Source: Hyposmocoma kahamanoa
Lineage: Eukaryota; Arthropoda; Insecta; Lepidoptera; Cosmopterigidae
Reading direction: 5' to 3'
DNA: 64,000 nt
NCBI RefSeq assembly: GCF_003589595.1
Contig: NW_020653855.1
Location: forward strand, 1,941,441-2,005,440
How positions within the stretch are numbered: the first letter of the stretch is position 1; each line of letters begins with the position of its first letter. The notes under the pieces were generated by a model. The model was not told where the DNA came from. It searched no databases and worked only from the letters and a program-made list of their open reading frames with translations. Shown piece after piece: positions 36,401-48,400 of this stretch. The translations under genes were made by a program, and so were the position numbers.

Positions 36401-39400
36401 TTGAACAGATCAACCTAGACTGTGGTTCATTAGAACGGAAGCACTTTTAACACCATAAAAGTTGAGCGACGGCGCAAAATTCGATCTAGTTGTTTCAAAA
36501 TTAAATAAAGACACAATCAACGAGCTCTCAGAATTTCTATAATCACCACCTGCTACAAACAATTTACAGCATTAAAAGACAAATTATTAGGAAAGTACCA
36601 AGATAGTAACACGCGACAAATAGAAAAACTATTGAACGAGACGGAATTAGGAGAACAAAAACCCTCACAGCTACTTCACCGCACGAAGGACCTCCCACGA
36701 AATAAATTCTCATCAGATACCTTGAGTGTTCTATGGCAAGGCCACTTGCCAGCGACCGTCCGAGCTGTACTTGCTGCTGCAGACACAAAAAACTTAGACC
36801 AGCTAGCACACGTAGCAGATAAAGTAGGAGAAGCAATGCGTTTAAATCAAGTTGCAGAAGTGCATCAACCGCAACCGAGTACGAGTGCTACAACCAACGA
36901 TGTAGCTTACATGGTTGCCGAAATAGCAAAGTTGTCAGCGGAAATATAACACCTCAAACGTAGCAGATCCAGAAACCGTAATTTCGGTAGGCGAAACCGT
37001 TCAATGTCTCATAGAAGATACGGGACACGGAGCCCATCGACGCAACGACGACACCGTACTGCAGAAACCTCTCCAAATTGGTTATGCTATTATCATTACT
37101 AATTCCGTAATAGAGCACAGAAGTGCGAGCAGCCCTGCGCCTGGAAAGACAAGGCGGAAAACTAGGTCGCGGTCCGAGTTGTGGCGGCAGCCGGTTCCGT
37201 GTTATCTAACGAACACTCAGAAAAAATTCTTTCGATCCGGTCGGATTCGAACCGACGTCTTCTTGCATACCGTGGCAGACGCTATACCAACTAAGCCACG
37301 GAACGAACCAACGGACCTCACGAATTTTTCTGTGTGCTTGCGTCGTGTCTTTGTACTTGGTCTTTCAACGACGAGTAGACAATAAGTTAGGTACTACGAC
37401 ACGTATTCTGAACAAAATGCTGAACCCATTTTGTTACCGACTGTACTTAATTCTTCTAACATGCAATTTAGGGTAATAATTAGATCAGTAGAGTGAAATG
37501 TATCAAAAGAGCAATGTTGCACAAGAAGGTGTGAAATTTCTCTTGTATCTAGGTTTTAACAGCGTAAGCAGTCTTGTACTAAATCTCACTGAATACGAAA
37601 GATCATTATTACTCCTGTGTTCAAGTAATTTTCAGTCGAAGCTAAATATGGTGCATTTTGTTAAATTTCCAGTAGAAGCTGCATATGGTGTTTTTGGGCC
37701 CTTAAATTGTTGCAAGCAAAATTAGACAGTACTGCAATGACGTTACAATTTAAATTAAATGTTTTTGTATTTTATATTTCGTTACATGTCACTACGTTTG
37801 TATAGGTTAACGTCGGACATTTTTTTCGTGGTTTTTGTATTAGATCCGACGTCCATTTGTTGGTAGGTCAATGAATTTTGATCATAAATTAATTAATTGA
37901 AAGATAAAAAAATTGTATCAATTATTATGTTTCTTAATGTTCATTATTGTGATCTAAATTTTTATATTGGTTTTGATAAACTTCATAATAATTGTATTAA
38001 TTAATGACACGGCTTGTACACGTGATTAATAATTAGTTAGTTATTATCATTGGGTTCATGTGCTGGAATACTATTATGTAACACCTCTGTTAATTCACAT
38101 GACACAATGAATAAGTGAATTATGAATTAGACGGTCGGACGATATCGTCGGGATGGCCGGAAGACTGTGGATGAGACTACTCGTAGCACAGGACCGGTTG
38201 AGCTGGCGTGCAAAAGAGGAGGCATATACCCAGCGGTGGGTGTCAACGCGCAGAGATGATACTGATTAGGACGTATGTAAATACATAATACTTTCTTATG
38301 AAGTCGTATTGGGCATCACAAATTTAAACATCAACTAACTTCTAATCACTTTTTAACCGACTTCAGATTTCTCCGTCAATTGCAGACCGATTTTGAAAAT
38401 TTTTTTTTGTTTGAAAGGGCGCAGTCTCGTGGTGGTCCCATTATTACCAAGGCAGAATCTGATGAGGGGATCCATGGAAATCGAGGATAATCCTCAGATT
38501 TTATAGGCATGCCAGTGTACATACCCAATTTTCCATAAATTGTGGAGCGAATTTGAAAATTCTTTTTTTTGTTTCAAATGGTATACTGTCGAGACGGTCC
38601 CTGTTGCCGAGGATGCCGTTCTGGGTTTGTTTCGGATATCACAAATTAAAAAACTATTTTCCGCAAATAAAAGCCGACTCACTTGTGTCACTTGACACAA
38701 TACATGTATCAACAAATCACCGTCAACATGACAACGAGAAAAAAGTATAAAATGTACAAAGGAGTCCGTAACAGTCCCATTGTCACCAAGAAGAAGCGAT
38801 CCCCTTATCAGAATCAGATAAGGGGATGGCATGGAAATAAAAAAAGCAAGCAAGTTTTTGAGTTCGGTATTTTTTTTTTCAATGAAAAAGTTTCAGCTGT
38901 GAAACACACATCTGCAGTTGGTAAATTTGTAAAAAAAATCAATATACCAGGGGGTCGAGGTTAAACAAAAAAACCCACGTGGTCTACTAGTCAAAAAAGT
39001 TTGGGTACCTCTGGCTTTCCTTCCTTCATTTCAATTCTTTCACAAGGAGCTCTACTGATACCATGCTACAAATATGTCCGACGGGAACATTTATATGGTG
39101 AATTGTGCCAATGGTGGAATATACTCACTCTCTTCCTCGCTAGTGACAAGCGACCTCGTGGAGTTGTCAGAAATTATTGGAGGTCGTCTCACTTGTAGCT
39201 CTACTTCGGCGGTTATCTTGTTGCTTACGGATATTATCACTTGACATTGGTACCAGCCGGCGTCAGTTTCTTGAATGTCTTTTATCTGTAACAAGATTAA
39301 ATTCATTTTAATAACTACACTCTTTACTATTTCTTTACATACTTTCTTGTATAGTAGTAGTCTTCGGTGAAACACCGACTAAACTTACGTTTGCAAAAAA

Positions 39401-42400
39401 TGTATAGAAAACGTATATTATTAGCTAGCAAGCTGCAGAGAAGGCTCTGCAGCAACACCACCGTAAAGTTGCCTGTTTATCGGTATTTTACAGGATGTAT
39501 CACGGAGAGTATGCGATGGAATTGCATAATTTGATTCCGCCTTCCCCTTTCCATCATCGGGGGACTAGACGTGGGCTGGGATTCCACCCCTCTGTTGTGG
39601 ATATTTCCAGGATTTCGCGTTTCGCTTCCACATTTATATGGCGAGTTCCCTGCCTGTGGACGTATTCCTCGAACGGTATAACTTGGACCTTTTCAAGGCG
39701 AGAGTGAACAGGCATAATTTAGGTGTGCATGCTACATTGTCGACCTCATCATCACTTTCCATCAGATGAGAGAGGAGGTCAAATGCGCACTTATTTATGA
39801 TAAAAAAAGCGTCTTAAGAAAGTGTTCAAATACATGAAGTCAACATTTGCTATGGGGGCTACTTTCAAACAGCAAAAAAAAAGATGTTACATAGCAATCG
39901 AACCAAATGTATGCAACAGCTGGTTTTTTTGGGATAGCGGTAAAAGGACCGTGGTAGTAAACATTATTTTAACTACCTTTACCTTTTAACTACCTCCGTG
40001 GCCGAACGGTTACCGTGCCGGACTGCCACGCAGAGGTCCCAGGTTCGATTCCCGGGCCGAGAGAAATAGTTGTATGGCCTACAATTATTTCTCTCGTGAG
40101 TTTGGGTGTAATTTGTGGTTGTCTATGTGTGTGTCCATGGCACCTGCGACACAGGGTTTCCCTAGTGCGGGGCTATGTTGAGTGTGTGCGTTATTTATTT
40201 ATTTATTTATTATTTCACTATATATTTTTAACTATTAATGCCCGAAATCGAAAGCAAAAACTATTTGTAACTAAATATTCTATTGAATCGCTTGGCTTGA
40301 AAATCGCATTTAAATAAATCGATACCAAACTGTTAGATCGTATGCACTAGAATCGATTTTCATAATAATCGAGTCATGCTGTGGAACCTTAGTCGAGAGA
40401 AGCCGCAGGATTGCAAGGTATATAGGTAGGTATGTATTGCGCGAAGTTGCCTTTTTTTGTTTAAAAGAGATTGTTTACATCGATAATTTGTAATAAGTAT
40501 GGAATTACACCAAATTCCGTATTCGCCGTTTCACAATTTTGGGCAGAAATGGGAAAAAACCCTGTTAAAGCCGCGGGTTGGGTTGCCTATCCGTAGTCGG
40601 AAATGACATTCTCCAGAAATAACGTTTGGTCGAAATTTCATAACCTCGAAAGTAATTTTGAGAGGAAAACGTTTTTTCTTTTAAACCCAACTTAACCTAA
40701 CCTAAGCGTATCTTTGCGATAAACATTCAACATATCCTGAAAGAACGACTGTTTCGTTATAATTCGGTTTTCGGTGTACTGAAAAATCGTTCAAACGTTA
40801 TTTCGGACAAAAAAATTTTCGACTTTGTGATGGGGTTTCCCGCGGATTGATTGCGTATTAGGGATTAGAATTTTTTTCTTACATAACCTATAAAACCTAT
40901 TAATTTTAAATCCTTCTTCAAATCCTGACACTAAAGATATCGTTCGATTGTGATTCGTAATCGATTACAAAAACTTTAGTTGAAGAACCAAATGAGTTGT
41001 TTCCGTACAGCCCTATGCAACTATAGATTATTCACATATCTATCCTTGAAAAATAACCTCACTTTTAAAATAACACTTTTCAAATAAGATATTAATATGT
41101 AATTGAAATTAATATTGTTGGAAAAAGTGATGAGATATCAAGTCGAAATCTTCAAAATTTACGTGAAAGTGTTATTCCATTTATTGATTGATTGCTTTAA
41201 AATTTTAGCCAAACCGGTTTGTTTACTTTTTTGGCATAATGGTTTGGAACAGAATTTATGCTACAGCGGTCGTAGTCCTGTAGGAAGTATCACAAAATAC
41301 TTACTGAAAGCGTATAGGTGGCGGAGGCAGCGTCGAATCTCAACGAGAATCTGGAGTCCCTGATGATTAGACCAGAGTTGGTCGACAGGGGTAGAGACTC
41401 CGTTGCCTTCATGCGATCGTACTTCACCTGGAAATAAAAAATAGGCTTTAGAGTATAGTCCGGGAATGCAAACTGAATTTATTGACAAATCAAAATTGAG
41501 AATTTCGACTTCATGCAGTAATTCCATCGACTAATATTGTCAATAGAGTTACAAGAATTGGAGAGGATGTGGGTTATAATTTTCTGTATCTAATGGAGCA
41601 ATAAACATTTTTGACGTTACTCCACTTATACCATTCTTCCACGAGGGGTGCAATATATGTTTTTATAAACTTATTCCACTAATTTCAAGATTAAACACAA
41701 CGAAAAGTTCCTCCATTCTGACAGCAAACATTAAAAAACGCATTATGTAAAAATTGGTATACAATATATTCTGGTTAAATTGGTACTGTGCGCGCGACCT
41801 TTTTGAATTTTCGCACATGAGCAACGAACAAGCGAGTCGCGCGTCAAAGCAATCCGCGAGCCATTTCAGAAAAAGTCCATGGGCTCTTTGAAATTTTGAT
41901 AAGGGTACATGACTAGAAATAGGTAAAGAAATCCTGTTTTGGAGTATGGTCGGGGATTACGAATGTGATCGTGTCGTACGAAATTAACAAATTAAAATGG
42001 AAGATTCCGATAGCTGCCTGAAGTTCGGTTTCGACTTCATGCAGTTGTACTTCTCACGCACAGTCCGTCTTGTAGCAGCCATAAGGTGATTGTCGTTTGT
42101 TAAAGTATAAATATTCTTAAAATTACACAGGTTCAAAGACTTAAATATTCGTCCAGCTGCTTTGCGCGGATCTCCTCTAAGCCGGAGGTTTATGCCATAA
42201 TCCGCCATGCGGGTTGGGGACTACAGGTTTTCCAAGGATTGCAAACCTTCTTCGATGTTTTTCTATACCGTTAGCGAGGGTTTATTCTACAAATATATTT
42301 CTTGTGTTGTTTAAACGGTAACAAAGATTCGCACGAAGCGTTAAGGAGTCGCGACACGCGTTTCACGGACGCACGTTTACGGCACCGTAAACGCTCGTCA

Positions 42401-45400
42401 TCTGCGCGTACACACCCCGCAGACACGCTGCAGTAAATCGATTAACACGCGCGCAAAAATCGCGTTGCAAGCAAGTACCTTGTACCTATACTCCACTGAA
42501 GTTTACACTTAGAATTTCTTAGAATTGCTTCATTTGAAAAACTAACCGAAATTAACATACAAAACTAAAATTAAAAGTATATCTTACCAAAATGCGCGAT
42601 ACATTTGCTACGACGCGCGTTTATGATAGTTTGCAATTTACGCGTATAAAATACGCCGTGTGTATAGCCTCTAACATAAACAATATAGGAAATGAAACTG
42701 TTTTTCCGGATTATATTACGCGAACTATTTTTACGCGATTTAAATCCGGAAAAATAGTTTCATTTCCTATGTGTAACAATCGCGAACACCTTAAAAACTC
42801 GATACAAACAATATCAATGCTAACGGTCTGTTTTTCCCCAAAGGGCTCGTTCAGAGTGCAGGCGCGGGCGCGGCGGCGGGTGCAGGCGCACGGGTCTTGG
42901 CGTCTTCCCTTTTACAGTGACGAAGCAGCTACGAGCGGCTACATCCGCACGTCGAAATCGCAAACAGACGCTAGACCAAGCAGCCACAGAAATACCTAGC
43001 GTCTACGTACATTTGATTTACACGCACCCGCGCCCGCCGCCACTCTGAATAAGGCCTAACACAGTTAATCATCTGTGCTTAACTGTTTATATGTTCATTT
43101 AAGTCCATAGTTGAACTATGTATGGGTCCTATTGACTTTTGAATAACCAATTAACCCATTTTCAAATATTCCAATCAATTTGATTGAATAAAAATTATTA
43201 AGAATGAAAATATAATTGGACTAATCGGTGGTAACAGTAGAACAAATAAGGGTGGTGCTGTATGAAACAATGTATTTGTCAATGATATTAAAGGGGGATA
43301 CACGATTAGAAATGTGATACGGGTTTTAAGAGGGTTGTTTTTTAGAGTTATAAAACGACACTTTGGTAGCGTTAGGGTTCTTTTTGCGTGCTTTTTAGTA
43401 GCAGTAGAGCTTCTTGTGAAAGAGTTCCTCCAGGGAACTAATGCCACCTATTTTTGCCGCCATGCAGTAATGAGAGCATTACTGCATTTCGGTTTTGAAG
43501 GGTAAGGAAGGGTGCCACAACTAGAGCCACATGTGTGGCACTGCGGCTACACTCATGTTCTTGTTAACCAATGGCTTTTAAGGAAAAGTTCATATTTTTA
43601 GTATAAACAAAAATATATATATTCTACTGCAAACGCAAAACATCTGATTCGCTTTTAGTAGCGGTAGAGCACCTTACCTATTTCTGCAGCCAAGCAGTTA
43701 TGTCAGCATTACTGTGTTCCGGTTTTGAAGGGTAAGGGTGCTGGTGAAATTACAGCCACATGGGACTTGTCAACTAATGTCTCAGGGTGACAGGCGCAGT
43801 AGTAAAAAGGACGTAAAAAGTACATGGACGTAAAGTTTTTTTTTTAAATAGATTTTTGTCTCACTGACTGCCTGAGCCAGGAATACTACGATAATTATGT
43901 TAACAGTGCTGTGGATCAATTCTGTGCTATAGTTGGAATAAAAAAACGCATCTCATACGACATTCAAAAAGATCCCGCAGGTCATTGTCCCGTCCTATTC
44001 ACCATTCAACCGTGAACTAGTAATCATTTAGGGGACACGCACAACTGAGTCATAGGGGACAATTGTATAAATCTATTATTAATGCATTGAACGAAAGGAA
44101 GCTGTAATATATTTTTGATTTCTTTAAGGTCCGTTTGCAATGTGGGATAGGTCATGATATTGTTGTAGTCACGTTTTTAACTGTCGAAGTTAAAACTTTA
44201 ACGAAGTTAAATTGTATTGTTTCTATGAATTATCAATACAAATACAAACAAAAGACATTGTACAACATGCGGCTTTATAATAATAATAATAATAACGCAC
44301 ACACTCAACATACTGCACTAGGGAAACCCTGTGTCGCGGGTGCCATGGACACACACATAGACAACCACTAATTACACCCAAACTCACGAGAGAAATAATT
44401 GTAGGCCATACAAATATTTCCCCCGGCCCGGGAATCGAACCTGGGACCCCTGCGTGGCAGTCCGGCATGGTAGCCGTTCGGCCACAGTGGCAGTTAAATA
44501 AAAAAAATGATGTCTAAACAGTATTGTTTTCCAGTAAACTTTGATATGACAGGACAAATTTTAAGTTATTTTTATAATACCAAGTGAAGGGACGAACAAG
44601 CCGTGCGCCTGATGGTAAGCGACACACCTGTCCATAGCAGCTGCACTGCCACTCAAATCTGATCGCAAACATCTGAGGGGCACCCTGAGACATAAGTACA
44701 TAAGACCCATGTGCCTGTAATTTCACCAGCCCCCTTAAACTTCAAAACCGGAATGCAGTAATGCTCACATTACTGCTTGGCAGCAGTACTTCCGTGGACG
44801 AACTTTCTCACAAGGAGCTCTACTGCTTCTAATTAAATATGACCATAATTATTATAGGAATAAATTGTGCACTTTTTTAAATAAACGATATTTTATGTTT
44901 GATATATATATATTAATTGTTCCATCAATATATGTTGATCTGTGTTAAATTATAAATGAACTGTATTCAAAGTAACAATATTATATAAATATATGGGTAC
45001 CCACTATACATAGGGTTCACAGACTAGAATAAAGCTTTCGATTCTATAAACCACAATCATATCTGGATTTATCTGGATCTGGAGCTTTACAAAAGCAGGG
45101 TATTGAAAAGAAATATATAAGGATCATAAAGAACATATACTCTAACAGCACAGCACAGGTGAAATTAGAATCTCTAGGAAAACCATTTCAGATACAGAAA
45201 GGAGTCCGACAAGGTGACCCACTCTCGCCCAAACTCTTCTCAGCGGTTCTTGGGAATATCTTCAAAAACCTCGAATGGAATGATAGAGGCTTAAATATAA
45301 TCGGTGAAACACTGAACAATATAAGGTTTGCTGACGACTTACTAATATTTTCCCACGATCCTGTTTCCCTACAATACATGCTCGAAGTAGAAGAAGGAGG

Positions 45401-48400
45401 CTTAATCATTAATAAAGCAAAAACCAAAGTAATGACTAATAGATCTGAAAAGCCTCTAACTGTAGATGGAGAATGCATTGAATATGTAGGATCCTACATT
45501 TATCTGGGCCAATTAGTGTCATTGAGTGATCAAACTGAGCAAGAACTAAAAAGAAGAGTTACCAACTCTTGGAACCGATATTGATCACTCAAAGACATAT
45601 TTAAAAACAAGCGCTATCCAGTGACAGCAAAGAGTCTTTAACATTTGCATCCTCCCAGTTTTGACCTATGGATGCCAAACGTGGGCATTGACTAGTAAAC
45701 ACCATCAGAAACTCACAACCTGTCAAAGACGAATGGAGAGAAGTATGCTGAGATTCTCTCTAAGAGACAAAAAGAGAGCTACAGACATACGAAGGACCAC
45801 TAAATTCGAGGATATCACCACATAAAGCAAAACACTCAAGTGGAAGTGGACTGGCCTTAAAAGATGGTCCGACGACCATCACGACGACAGCCGGGGGAGA
45901 CCTATGCGTGTTCAGGATGCGCTGGTGTTATAGTTTAAGTAATTTATGAATATAATTGAATGTCAGTATAGTATAGTGTAATAAAAAGAATATCGAATTT
46001 GACCATAAATAACTATCTCATAACAATGTACACACGCCAGCACATCAAGCTACACATTGACGTATCTTGTTCCGTTGTACTGGAGGCGATTTTCCAACAA
46101 AAATGTGCAGTCTGATGTGCCGTTGTCCGTACACGAACTAAAAACTATGAATACGGGATAGTTCGATTTGTGGATGCGGCCTGGACGAAGGCACTCCAGA
46201 TCATATATTTTTAGCTGCTCTGCCAGAACTTGTTCTATTTATGATTGTCTTCGACTTTCCATTCCTCGACCCATAAATTTCAAGTTCCTGTTACCCTTAT
46301 TTACAAAATACGTTAAAATTCATATCTGATTTAGGGTCGTATTCTAGAACTCTATTCAATGCTCAAGTCAGGATTGCACTGGAAATACGATCCTAATGGC
46401 AGGGACTTGAGTATGATATCAAGTGCTTTAAACCATACTCAAATCCTGACTTGAGCATTGAGTAGAGTTCTAGAATACGACTCTTAGTTACTTAAATAAT
46501 GAACTTATATATTTAAACATCTCTAATCTAAGTGTTGGTATATTGTGATGTTTTGTTTTGTTCCAGGAGCCAGAATAGACATACATGGCAGCGTCTTAAC
46601 ACTTTGTATCACCGGCTTTAAACAAGTAGTAAATTCCCATGACTGACTAGACATTGGCCAAATTCTTCAAGAAAAGCCAGAAACTTAAAAATAGAATAGA
46701 GCAATTAGAGGCTTAACCCCTTCTTACCCATAACACAGGATAGTCTTGAGCGTAGTGGACAGAGCAATCCAAGTCTACTTGTCCTCCGATGTCTCGGATC
46801 TGCTCCTGGGTTATGTGGGAGATTGTTGGAGTCCGTTGTGCCCAAGCTGTCAAAGCAAAAAGATTAAGTTCATAAATAGTAAATAGCACCTGGAATCAGA
46901 CTCAGAACAATGCTCATATTCAATACAAGTAGTGAATGGTCAATTGACCAATGACAGGGTATTAATTAATAGGCGGTCTTCAAATGCTGTTCCTTTTGTC
47001 ACTAGAAAAAATTAGATTTCAACATCAGAACAAGGTCAAAATCCAATATATGCCCCTTGGCTAGCCACAGGTCTCCTCTAAAAGGATGTTTAGACCAGTC
47101 CACCATTCTGACTCAATGAGGGTTGTTAATCTTCTACAAAATTATACAGATCTTTTCTAAATAGATTAAAAAAACATACAGGCTTCATCATGAAGTTTCG
47201 TTCGCTGATTGGGAGATGAACTGGCTATTACACAGTCACAAATGTAATCCAAACAATAATTCTGCTGTATGTTGTTAAGGAGTTTAGATAGTCTGCAGAC
47301 TATCCTGGTTGATGCATCAGATCAGTAATCATATTAATTATAATAAATATGGGCATATGAAGTTCCATACCAGGAAGGCACATGACACAACCACAGGACT
47401 TTAAATCTGTCGGAGCTAGGAAAGTCTTTCAGTTCTTCAATACTGTCGGCCTTGGCTTAGCACTGTAATTAGTGATCACAATAGATCAGTCAATGGTCGC
47501 AGTGATGAGGGGATGCATAGGCCCTAAATGAAGCCACCCTAATAATAATAATGCATAGGAAATGAAACAATTTTTCTGGGTTTAAATCGCGTATATATGT
47601 TATTTCAAACAAACCGACATTTGACTGAAAAAGCAAATATATGCGATTTAAATCCAGAAAAATAGTTTCATTTCCTGTGTGTAACAATCTTGAAAACCTA
47701 AGAACTCGATAATACTAATGCACTCAGAAACTCTGTATCGCAGGATCTGTATCGCTGTATCATTGGACACACACATAGACAACCACAAATTACAGCCAAA
47801 CTCATGAGAAATATATGATGGCCATACAAATATTTCCCTCTGGCCCAGGAATCAAATTAGTCCAACATGGTAAATGTTCGGCCACAAACTAGACAGGTCA
47901 AATGACAGGCGCATGGGACTTGTCGACTTATGTCTCAAGGTGACGGGTGCAGTGGCAGTGCCCCTCAGATCTTTGCGATTTAAAGCTCTGAGTGGCACTG
48001 CAACTGTTATCCACGGGCATGTAGCTTTCCATCAGGCACACAATTTGTTCGTCCCATCACTTGATATTATAAAAAAAAATAGGGCTGAACGTCGAGTTGT
48101 GGACAACAGCTCCTTACCATACCATTTGGTGCCCATAAGGGAAAAAAATGCAAGCGGTCTAAAAAACTTAACGTCCCAATGTTCAGCACGGGTCTCCTCA
48201 GTAATTAAATAGAACAAAATTAACTACCCTGCTTAAGTACATGCGGCGTCCAGTAAAAAAAACAGTTGCACTTAAAAATCACTTTTAATACAAAATGACA
48301 CTAAATTAGGGTTAACTAATGACTGCCATAAAGTGTTTTAAAGGGTAATTTATAGTTTATATCCCTTTATCAGCTTTTTGAATCACCCCTCTTCTTCCTG

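Noticed and set aside
38360..38965. Coding potential around 38494-38964
   Set aside because: Frames on both strands are shadows of a repeated 3' UTR-like sequence (accgacttcagatttc, gaccgattttgaaaa); no domain.
40695..40712. Telomeric CCTAA repeats (cttaacctaacctaa)
   Set aside because: Only two to three units, and they are part of a dispersed repeat also found at 54742. Not an interstitial telomere array.
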